5,910 bases of DNA. Origin: Kangiellaceae bacterium. GTDB lineage: Bacteria; Pseudomonadota; Gammaproteobacteria; Enterobacterales; Kangiellaceae. A program made the translations under genes and the position numbers. Under the pieces are notes generated by a model. That model worked only from the letters and a program-made list of their open reading frames with translations. It was not told where the DNA came from and ran no database searches. The DNA is taken from assembly GCA_030590405.1 (NCBI GenBank), contig JAUUYO010000210.1:1-5910 (forward strand), in the 5' to 3' direction. Below are positions 1-5,274 of the stretch, piece after piece; the first letter of the stretch is position 1; every line of letters begins with the position of its first letter.

Positions 1-670
1 CGAATGCTTCAGGGTTGGCGCGATAAATCGCCAACAAAGTCTGCTGGATACTGACTGAATTATCGGGTCTGGCCCTTGCGGAAATACTCCAAAGGGTATC
101 AGTACTTTTTACCGGGCCATAACTGTTTCCGGTGAAACCTGAACTAGCACTTTGCTGGGACTCATAACTAGAACGCGGAGTCCTGGACTCCGCTTGTGGT
201 TCGACTTGTCTGACTTTCGCCTGTTTGGGGGATTCAGAAGTGGTTTTCTCGATGGTCGAAGAAGCCATCTCTTCAAATACCGGCGGATCGAGTAATAAGG
301 TATATTCTCTTAGTATTTGCCCGTTGGGCCAACTTAGCTGCACCACAAAATTTAAGAAGGGTTCTTTTACCGGTTGAAAGGTGCTGACTTTGATAATAAT
401 TTGGTCATTGCTGTCGTGAGCGGTTTCAAATTTAATACTGTTCAAAAAGAACAATCTATCAACACCCAACTTTTCAAAATCGTTATTACTTGCTAAGGTA
501 GCCAGGACTTCATAATCGGCCAGATCCCCAGATGACAATAGCGGAATTTCTGCCTTTAACGGCTGATTGAGCCCGGAAGATTGCTTTATTTCACCTAATC
601 CGAGCGCAAAAACACTGGCTGAAAATACGCTAAGAATAGATATTGTTGATAGTATTAATTTACGAAACAT
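1..670 (-). CDS. fimV: FimV/HubP-type polar hub protein, N-terminal part (3' end beyond window)
   Basis: The first 223 residues are visible; the frame is still open at base 1. Residues 1-22 form a signal peptide (MFRK, a hydrophobic stretch, then SVFA before LGLGEI). Residues 23-130 match the conserved FimV N-terminal domain: LGLGEIK, LNQPLKAEI, GVDRLFFL, EPFLNF, LSWPNGQILREYTLLLDPP. A Ser/Glu/Gln-rich linker (about 131-183) leads into a LysM-like peptidoglycan-binding motif with DTLWSIS, QQTLLAIYRANP (about 184-223). In known relatives (Pseudomonas FimV, Vibrio HubP) the protein is anchored in the inner membrane at the cell pole, where it organises type IV pili, type II secretion or chemotaxis; the missing part should hold a membrane segment, an acidic region and a TPR-like end. 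ATG at 670 is preferred because GGGA lies 7 bases upstream; an in-frame ATG at 688 has no Shine-Dalgarno. The role is inferred from family membership. Confidence 0.93.
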   Translation of the reverse strand, partial: MFRKLILSTISILSVFSASVFALGLGEIKQSSGLNQPLKAEIPLLSSGDLADYEVLATLASNNDFEKLGVDRLFFLNSIKFETAHDSNDQIIIKVSTFQPVKEPFLNFVVQLSWPNGQILREYTLLLDPPVFEEMASSTIEKTTSESPKQAKVRQVEPQAESRTPRSSYESQQSASSGFTGNSYGPVKSTDTLWSISARARPDNSVSIQQTLLAIYRANPEAF

Positions 671-722
671 ACGCTTTTCCCGTTGCATATTTTTTCTGAT
701 GTGTTCTTTATTATGATCATCA

Positions 723-789
723 GGTTAACAATTAGGCTAATTTGATCGGTTAAGATTCTCTTTGTCTTGTTAAAATATCTAGCTTAACC
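723..789. repeat. GGTTAA inverted/direct repeats upstream of fimV
   Basis: GGTTAAG (748-754) and its exact complement CTTAACC (783-789) are separated by 28 bases, and a further GGTTAAC lies at 723-729. The cluster sits 35-120 bases upstream of the fimV start, where a regulator could bind. In such AT-rich DNA, 7-base arms can arise by chance, so this is only a candidate operator. Confidence 0.25.
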
Positions 790-971
790 ATGTAGTTACG
801 TGATTGTCTTAAGAACTTTCTTTATAACATTGCGCTAACTATAGCTGATAATTGGCTTTTTACCAATAGTAACCCTGTCACAATTCACAAAAAATCCTAT
901 TTTTAGCTACTTTTGTTGGGAATCTGAGAGTAATTTTATAAGAGAGCCAGATTTAATTTAGACGGTTATCT

Positions 972-992
972 AAAAAAGAGGTGATCAGACCT
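972..992 (-). terminator. Candidate weak intrinsic terminator after the acyl-CoA dehydrogenase
   Basis: Read on the minus strand, AGGT, a six-base loop and ACCT form a short stem, followed by one C and a run of six T (977-972). It lies about 120 bases past the dehydrogenase stop. The stem is only 4 bp, so efficiency is doubtful. It is the only hairpin in this gap followed by a T-run on the correct strand. Confidence 0.35.
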
Positions 993-1014
993 ATTGATCT
1001 TTCATAATTCAACA

Positions 1015-1046
1015 CTGCCAAGGCGATTTTTTGCCTAATATGGCAG
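1015..1046 (-). other. Bulged hairpin downstream of the acyl-CoA dehydrogenase
   Basis: CTGCCA (1015-1020) pairs with TGGCAG (1041-1046), and the inner AGGC (1021-1024) pairs with GCCT (1033-1036), leaving an 8-base loop and a 4-base bulge. That is 10 bp in total with good GC content. No T-run follows on the minus strand, so it is not a classical terminator. It could act as a 3' RNA-stabilising structure. Confidence 0.4.
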
Positions 1047-1114
1047 AAGAGCTGGATATTTTCAGCCCTGATTAGAGCAGGACTAAATATACTGTGAGCG
1101 AGCTTAAATTGGAG

Positions 1115-2872
1115 TTAGATCAATTCCTCATTGGCCTCCATCACCACCTGATACCCTTGTTTAACCCGTCGACATAATTCAAAAGCTTGTGGCAGTAGCT
1201 GCTGAGTAAAAAAGGCCGCAGCCAGTTTTTTACGTGCCAACAACCCCTCATTACCGGAACTTTCAGCCGCAACCAACATTTCCAACCATAACCAACCGTA
1301 AATAAGATGGCCCATTGCATGCAGGTAATCAACCGCGCCACCTTGTATTTCATAAGATCTTTCAGAAAAAGCCTGTTTTAACCAATCGGTGGTTTCAATG
1401 ACACATTTTTTAACTTTGACTAGTTCCGTTTTTAGCTGGTTAAATTCATTTAAATGGCTGTTTTTATCTAATGTATTATCAATTAACTGGAACAATTCTT
1501 GAATAAGCTCTCTCTTATCCAGACAAATTTTTCGGCTCAAAAAATCTTGCGCCTGGATCCCATTGGTGCCTTCATAAATTTGTGCGATTTTAGCATCACG
1601 CACTAACTGTTCCATGCCCCATTCTCGAATATAGCCATGACCGCCTAGTATTTGCACACCATGGTTGCAAGACTCAAACCCTTTGTCGGTGAAAAAAGCT
1701 TTCGCCACCGGGGTTAAAAGCGCCATCATTCCTGCAGCCTTTTTAGAGACGGCTTCATCCTGGTGGTGATATTGTTTATCGATTTGCAAGCCCATAAAAA
1801 CCGCCAAAGCTCTGGCAGGTTCAGTATAAGCACGCTGTGATAGCAGCATTCTACGCACATCGGCGTGTTGTAGAATAGTGGTGCCTTCACCTTGGGCATT
1901 CTTGCCTTGTTTTCGTTCCAGCGCATATTCTTTAGACAATTGATAAGAGGTTTCAGCTAAACCAATACCCTGTATGCCAATTGATAATCTCTCCAGATTC
2001 ATCATGGTAAACATGGCGTACAAGCCGCGATTTTCTTTACCTACAAGATAGCCTTCGGCGTTATCAAAATTCATCACACAGGTTGCAGAGCCTTTGATGC
2101 CCATTTTATGTTCAATACTGCCAGCACTCACCCCATTGGATTCTCCCAGACTGCCATCAACATTCACCTTAACTTTGGGGACCAAAAACAGACTAATGCC
2201 TTTGGGTCCATCTGGTGCATCCGGCAATTTTGCTAACACCAGATGGATAATATTTTCAGTCAGATCCTGATCGCCGCCAGTAATAAATATCTTGGTGCCA
2301 TTGAGCCGATATTGTCCATTTTCTAGCGGTACTGCCTTACTTTTAATAATACCTAAATCAGATCCCGCATGAGGCTCGGTAAGTCCCATCGCGCCAGCCC
2401 ACCGCCCTTCTAACATTGGCGGCAAGTAGGTAGATTTTAATTCATCACTGGCATGAGCATGGATCGCATGATAAGCGCCGGATGTAAGGCTGGAATAAAG
2501 ACAGAAAGAGGTATTGGTGGCGTACACCATTTCTTCGGTCAGTAGGTTAATGGTTTTCGGAAGGCCCTGTCCGCCAAACTCCGGATCGCCTGAAACGCCT
2601 AACCATCCGCCTTGAGCAAATTCCTGATAAGCCTGGGTAAATCCTTTGGGTGTAGTCACCTTGCCATTGTCGAAATGACAACCTTCTTCGTCACCGGAGC
2701 GATTGATTGGAAACAGTATATTCTCTGAAAATTTGGCAGATTCTTCAAGTACCGCAGAATAAAGATCTTCATCGAAGTCCTGGAATGCTTCAATATCACC
2801 CAAGGTATCCTGGATCTTAAATACATCCTTGATCAGGAAGTTCATTTCTTCGAGCGGTGCTTTATAAGTCAT
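1115..2872 (-). CDS. Acyl-CoA dehydrogenase, DmdC/FadE-type with C-terminal extension (585 aa)
   Basis: This flavoprotein should oxidise acyl-CoA to trans-2-enoyl-CoA, the first step of beta-oxidation, passing electrons to ETF. The usual domain order is visible: alpha-helical N-terminal domain (about 40-158), beta domain starting at GLTEPHAGSD (163-172) with FITGG (196-200), and C-terminal helical domain with ERLSIGIQGIG (294-304) and QILGGHGY (407-414). E434 in YEGTNGIQ is the expected catalytic base. Residues from about 455 form the extra C-terminal domain of the roughly 600-residue subfamily that includes DmdC (methylmercaptopropionyl-CoA dehydrogenase) and the Pseudomonas FadE-like enzymes; E. 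coli FadE is much longer and different. The start is ATG at 2872 (MTYKAPLEEM, typical of the family), with AGGA 12 bases upstream; a 17-residue TTG extension to 2923 would begin inside a terminator. Chain-length specificity cannot be read from the sequence, but a FadR-like operator upstream favours fatty acids. Confidence 0.93.
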   Translation of the reverse strand: MTYKAPLEEMNFLIKDVFKIQDTLGDIEAFQDFDEDLYSAVLEESAKFSENILFPINRSGDEEGCHFDNGKVTTPKGFTQAYQEFAQGGWLGVSGDPEFGGQGLPKTINLLTEEMVYATNTSFCLYSSLTSGAYHAIHAHASDELKSTYLPPMLEGRWAGAMGLTEPHAGSDLGIIKSKAVPLENGQYRLNGTKIFITGGDQDLTENIIHLVLAKLPDAPDGPKGISLFLVPKVKVNVDGSLGESNGVSAGSIEHKMGIKGSATCVMNFDNAEGYLVGKENRGLYAMFTMMNLERLSIGIQGIGLAETSYQLSKEYALERKQGKNAQGEGTTILQHADVRRMLLSQRAYTEPARALAVFMGLQIDKQYHHQDEAVSKKAAGMMALLTPVAKAFFTDKGFESCNHGVQILGGHGYIREWGMEQLVRDAKIAQIYEGTNGIQAQDFLSRKICLDKRELIQELFQLIDNTLDKNSHLNEFNQLKTELVKVKKCVIETTDWLKQAFSERSYEIQGGAVDYLHAMGHLIYGWLWLEMLVAAESSGNEGLLARKKLAAAFFTQQLLPQAFELCRRVKQGYQVVMEANEELI

Positions 2873-2921
2873 GTGATTTCTAAATCCTGTTGAATGAGTG
2901 CAGTGTTTTACCTTGTGGCAC

Positions 2922-2947
2922 AAAAAAGACCCTATATAGAGCCTTTT
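2922..2947 (-). terminator. Intrinsic terminator of the symporter gene
   Basis: On the minus strand GGCTCT (2943-2938), loop ATAT and AGGGTC (2933-2928) form a 6-bp stem with two G-U pairs, followed by six T (2927-2922) and preceded by four A (2947-2944) that extend the stem. It lies 84 bases past the symporter stop, so it most likely ends that transcript. It also lies between a candidate promoter at 2967-2993 and the acyl-CoA dehydrogenase, which raises the possibility that it acts as a leader attenuator. Confidence 0.7.
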
Positions 2948-2951
2948 GTAG

Positions 2952-2962
2952 TGGTCCGACCA
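2952..2962. promoter_or_regulatory. FadR-like operator core upstream of the acyl-CoA dehydrogenase
   Basis: TGGTC-C-GACCA is a perfect 5-bp dyad around one central base and equals the core of the enterobacterial FadR operator as I recall it (TGGTC-N-GACCA); the flanking bases do not match the extended consensus. It sits 80-90 bases upstream of the dehydrogenase ATG, next to candidate -10 boxes. FadR is a GntR-family regulator that represses fad genes and is released by long-chain acyl-CoA. The dyad is seen directly; binding by FadR is inferred from the motif and the downstream gene. Confidence 0.55.
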
Positions 2963-2966
2963 ATGA

Positions 2967-2993
2967 ATCTTACCACATTTTCAGCAATTTCAA
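2967..2993 (-). promoter_or_regulatory. Candidate promoter for the acyl-CoA dehydrogenase
   Basis: On the minus strand TTGAAA (2993-2988) and TAAGAT (2972-2967) resemble sigma-70 boxes, with a short 15-base spacer. The predicted start point, near 2960, would fall inside the FadR-like operator, a classical repression geometry. The problem is that a transcript from here would cross the terminator hairpin at 2943-2922. An alternative -10 is TATATA at 2938-2933, whose weak -35 region would overlap the operator. Confidence 0.35.
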
Positions 2994-3004
2994 ACGATTG
3001 TTTT
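2991..3004. promoter_or_regulatory. PsrA-like box upstream of the acyl-CoA dehydrogenase
   Basis: CAAAC-GATT-GTTTT closely fits the published PsrA pattern (G/C)AAAC-N2-4-GTTT(G/C), differing only in the last base. PsrA is a TetR-family repressor of beta-oxidation genes in pseudomonads and relatives, responsive to long-chain fatty acids. The box overlaps the candidate -35 at 2988-2993, as expected for repression. The motif is short and AT-rich, so a chance match is possible. Confidence 0.35.
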
Positions 3005-3030
3005 AATTTAATAATGGCATTAAATTAAAA
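3001..3030. repeat. AT-only perfect 12-bp inverted repeat directly after the symporter stop
   Basis: TTTTAATTTAAT (3001-3012) and ATTAAATTAAAA (3019-3030) are exact complements around the loop AATGGC. The repeat abuts the symporter stop codon at 3033-3031. No T-run follows on the minus strand, so it is not a normal terminator. It could be an RNA hairpin at the 3' end of the symporter message or a binding site for a protein that prefers AT-rich DNA. Confidence 0.6.
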
Positions 3031-4704
3031 TCAGTCCGCATGATTCTTATTAAAATGTTTCCAGTAAGATGCGACAGTTTGTTTCATGTCTTTGTGTAAG
3101 ATTAAAATCCCAATCAGGTTGGGAATAGTCATTAACGCAACCGTGACATAGGCCAGATTCCAGATCACCGTTGCATCAGTGAACGAAGCGACAAAAAATG
3201 CGGCAATATAAACAACTCGATAAGGTAATACTGCCGACGGCCCAAGCAAATAGGTGATCGCTCTATCACCGTAATAAGACCAGGCAATAGTCGTGGTGAA
3301 GGCAAATAAAAGTAAACCAATGGTGACAATATATTGCCCCCAATCACCAAACAAGCCTCGTTTAAACGCTTCAGTGGTTAATTTGACCGAGTGAACCAGC
3401 GACTTTCCAGAAACAACTATTTCTGAATCTTCAATTGAACCGTCTTTAATAATGATACTGCCAGTAAATGGATCATTTTCTTTTGAATAACTAATATCCT
3501 CAGCGGTAGAACGAGCATTTAATAAAGTATAATTCCCTTGAGCAGCGATACCGTTACTCACACTGATTTCGCCATTAAATGTTTTTACACCGCCGTCTTC
3601 TTCTGATTTTTTATCGAAAAAGACAAACAATTGATGGACGTCTGCTGCTTCTTTATCTGAAAATTGCCCCGCAACATAAAGCATGTCTGTACGGGCAAAG
3701 TCGTTTTGATGTTTTTGATTCCAAACACCGGAAGACAAAATAACCAGCCCCGTCAAGGTACAAATGATGATGGTGTCGATAAAAGGTTCTAATAGTGAAA
3801 CCATACCCTCAGATGCAGGTTCGTCACCTTTGGCGCTCGCATGAGCAATAGGTGCGGAGCCTTGGCCAGCTTCATTAGAGAAGAGTCCACGATTGATCCC
3901 TCGATCCATAGCGTAGGCAAAACTAGCACCAAAAAAACCACCAACAGCAGCAGTACCGGTAAAGGCATCGGAAAAAATTGAGGCAAAAGATGGTCCGATA
4001 TTCTCTAAATTGCCAAAAATAACCGCTAAAGCGCCGATAACATAAATCAACGCCATAGTTGGCACGACTGTTTCAGCAACCTGAGCGATACGTTTAATTC
4101 CGCCAATAATAACGAATCCCAACACAACCGCTAATACCGCTCCAGTAATCCATTTTTCGATACCAAACGCGTCATTTATGCCGATAGCAATATTATTGAT
4201 TTGTGGCATATTGCCGCTGCCCATGGAACTCACCACAGTAGCAATAGCAACTAAAATCGCTAGCCACTTCATATTGAGTTTCTTTTCCATGTAATACATG
4301 GGACCACCAGCCATCGTGCCGTCGGCAGTTTTTTCACGATATTTATGAGAAAGTGTGACTTCAACAAATTTGGTGGTCATGCCAAAAAATGCGGTCATCC
4401 ACATCCAGAATAAAGCGGCTGGTCCACCCAAAAAGATGGCCAAGGCAACTCCGCCGATATTCCCGGTTCCCACGGTGCCAGATAACGCGGTGGTTAGCGC
4501 TTGAAAGTGAGTCGTGTCGCCAGGCGCACTATCCTTAGAATACTTGCCTCGCAAAATGCGGGTCGCATGCCTGAAATACCGGATTTGTGGAAAACCAAGA
4601 TAGAGAGAATAGATAATCCCCGTACCGAGAAGTAAAATAGGAAAAAATCCAGCAGAACCTAGATAGCTGTCCATCCATATTAAAAACTCATTAATCGCTT
4701 CCAA
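3031..4704 (-). CDS. Alanine/glycine:cation symporter (AGCS/AlsT family) with large loop insert, 557 aa
   Basis: This inner-membrane carrier should import alanine or glycine with Na+. It carries TTALSGTVGTGNIGG (71-85), the family signature GGPAALFWMWMTAFFG (93-108), NEAGQGSAPIAHA (277-289) and WSYYGDRA (475-482). Hydrophobic segments are spread over about 17-36, 75-118, 146-165, 184-230, 252-265, 306-326, 455-474 and 492-536. The length exceeds the usual 440-480 residues because about 330-440 form a hydrophilic, Asp/Ser/Gly-rich insert between two membrane segments, with patterns such as GEISVSNG and GSIIIKDG that suggest beta strands. The start is TTG at 4704: AAGGGG lies 7 bases upstream, and the next in-frame ATG (residue 11, 4674) has no Shine-Dalgarno and would cut the conserved N-terminal helix. 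It follows the pentapeptide gene by 116 bases, without a strong terminator between them. The exact substrate is not readable from sequence. Confidence 0.92.
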   Translation of the reverse strand: MEAINEFLIWMDSYLGSAGFFPILLLGTGIIYSLYLGFPQIRYFRHATRILRGKYSKDSAPGDTTHFQALTTALSGTVGTGNIGGVALAIFLGGPAALFWMWMTAFFGMTTKFVEVTLSHKYREKTADGTMAGGPMYYMEKKLNMKWLAILVAIATVVSSMGSGNMPQINNIAIGINDAFGIEKWITGAVLAVVLGFVIIGGIKRIAQVAETVVPTMALIYVIGALAVIFGNLENIGPSFASIFSDAFTGTAAVGGFFGASFAYAMDRGINRGLFSNEAGQGSAPIAHASAKGDEPASEGMVSLLEPFIDTIIICTLTGLVILSSGVWNQKHQNDFARTDMLYVAGQFSDKEAADVHQLFVFFDKKSEEDGGVKTFNGEISVSNGIAAQGNYTLLNARSTAEDISYSKENDPFTGSIIIKDGSIEDSEIVVSGKSLVHSVKLTTEAFKRGLFGDWGQYIVTIGLLLFAFTTTIAWSYYGDRAITYLLGPSAVLPYRVVYIAAFFVASFTDATVIWNLAYVTVALMTIPNLIGILILHKDMKQTVASYWKHFNKNHAD

Positions 4705-4711
4705 AATACAG

Positions 4712-4717
4712 CCCCTT
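4712..4717 (-). promoter_or_regulatory. Shine-Dalgarno deciding the TTG start of the symporter
   Basis: AAGGGG on the minus strand lies 7 bases before the TTG at 4704. No ATG lies in frame at a suitable distance, so this site fixes the non-ATG start. Confidence 0.75.
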
Positions 4718-4820
4718 AAATTATTGTGATTTTATTAGTATTTGTTAGTTAATGGGGCATCATAAACGAAACTGGAAAGAAAATCTTGTCCTGTGTAATT
4801 GAAAATTGGCGAGTCTAAAC

Positions 4821-5156
4821 TTAACGGGCGCGCATCCGGATCCCTTTGTCGACCGAAACCGAAATTTCACTGGCATCAATATTCTTAGGAAAGTAACAGC
4901 CGGAAACTTGAGCGCCCGCCAGGCTAACACCATCCAGATTAGATTGACTAAAATCGATGCCGCGCAAGTCCGCGGCACGAAAATAACACCCACTGAAATT
5001 AATGCCCGTTGCGTTTAACCCACGCAAATCCAATCCTCTGAAATCACAATCGTGAAAATCGATCGATTCCATTGATTCTCTTCGCGAATTAAAAGCTTTG
5101 ACATTTTCATCTCTGATCAATTGATAGAGAGGATCGTCTGGAAATCTTAATGCCAT
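4821..5156 (-). CDS. Small pentapeptide-repeat protein (111 aa)
   Basis: After an N-terminal segment of about 30 residues (MALRFPDDPLYQLI, probably helical), residues 32-91 form twelve uninterrupted pentapeptides of the A(D/N)LXX type. The central positions are F34, F39, L44, A49, F54, F59, L64, F69, L74, L79, V84 and F89; Gly mostly fills the last place. Twelve repeats give about three coils of a right-handed quadrilateral beta-helix. Three cysteines (C37, C57, C87) all sit at the inward-facing i-2 position. A short basic tail ends in RMRAR. There is no signal peptide, so it is probably cytoplasmic. It is far shorter than Qnr-type gyrase-protecting pentapeptide proteins, so that role should not be assumed; the function is unknown. 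ATG at 5156 has GAGGT 7 bases upstream. The 116-base gap to the symporter holds only a weak hairpin (4774-4791), so readthrough is possible. Confidence 0.9.
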   Translation of the reverse strand: MALRFPDDPLYQLIRDENVKAFNSRRESMESIDFHDCDFRGLDLRGLNATGINFSGCYFRAADLRGIDFSQSNLDGVSLAGAQVSGCYFPKNIDASEISVSVDKGIRMRAR

Positions 5157-5180
5157 TTGATCTACCTCGTTTGTCGATAT

Positions 5181-5199
5181 TGTCTAAAGAGTATAGACA
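5181..5199. promoter_or_regulatory. Inverted repeat (candidate operator) upstream of the pentapeptide gene
   Basis: TGTCTA (5181-5186) and TAGACA (5194-5199) are exact complements around 7 bases. The dyad lies 25-43 bases upstream of the ATG and covers the candidate -10 TATACT, as a repressor site would. No regulator family is recognised. Confidence 0.45.
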
Positions 5200-5218
5200 T
5201 AAAACCACGCTCTGGACA
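5190..5218 (-). promoter_or_regulatory. Candidate promoter of the pentapeptide gene
   Basis: On the minus strand TATACT (5195-5190) matches the sigma-70 -10 box at five of six positions. Seventeen bases upstream lies TGTCCA (5218-5213), a weak -35 with three of six matches. Transcription would start near 5183, giving a leader of about 27 bases that includes the GAGGT Shine-Dalgarno. The promoter lies just past the terminator of the upstream gene, which supports an independent start. Confidence 0.4.
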
Positions 5219-5219
5219 T

Positions 5220-5251
5220 AAAAAAGGAAGCATAAAAGAAGCCTCCTTTTT
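5220..5251 (-). terminator. Strong intrinsic terminator of the Calx-beta protein gene
   Basis: On the minus strand AAAAAGGAGGC (5251-5241), a nine-base loop and GCTTCCTTTTT (5231-5221) form an 11-bp stem with one G-U pair and a terminal T-run to 5220. It begins 23 bases past the stop at 5275. On the plus strand the same stem has one A/C mismatch and is also followed by Ts, so it may work in both directions, but no plus-strand gene here needs it. Confidence 0.85.
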
Positions 5252-5274
5252 ACTAGTTAAATGATTGAATTTTG

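Larger units (their letters stand above)
671..1114. other. Non-coding gap between the acyl-CoA dehydrogenase and fimV
   Basis: This AT-rich stretch of about 440 bases lies downstream of the dehydrogenase stop and upstream of fimV. No open frame of useful length and no tRNA-like structure were seen on either strand. It holds three weak hairpins after the dehydrogenase (1064-1084, 1015-1046, 979-992), a small dyad ATTGG-N7-CCAAT at 851-867, and GTTAA-type inverted repeats close to fimV. The fimV promoter must lie here or further upstream, but I found no convincing -35/-10 pair; minus-strand TATAAA and CATAAT sequences exist without good partners. The length leaves room for a small RNA, for which there is no positive evidence. 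Confidence 0.6.

Noticed and set aside
686..688. Alternative fimV start ATG, adding MQREKR
   Set aside because: It has no Shine-Dalgarno, whereas the ATG at 670 has GGGA at a good distance and gives a standard signal peptide. The longer form cannot be excluded.
880..900. CRP-like half-site (TGTGA on the minus strand) upstream of fimV
   Set aside because: The second half (TACTA) does not match TCACA, and no promoter is visible near it.
1141..2000. Short minus-strand frames inside the dehydrogenase
   Set aside because: They lie in another frame of a well-supported enzyme gene, and their translations look like no known family.
4774..4791. Hairpin between the pentapeptide gene and the symporter as a terminator
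   Set aside because: The 6-bp stem has a bulge and is followed by a mixed sequence rather than a T-run.
4806..5018. Plus-strand open frame of 70 codons opposite the pentapeptide gene
   Set aside because: It is a shadow of the pentapeptide repeats on the other strand, with no recognisable family and no good Shine-Dalgarno.
4821..5156. Pentapeptide protein as a Qnr-type quinolone-resistance determinant
   Set aside because: It has twelve repeats, against roughly forty in Qnr, and lacks the Qnr loops and length.
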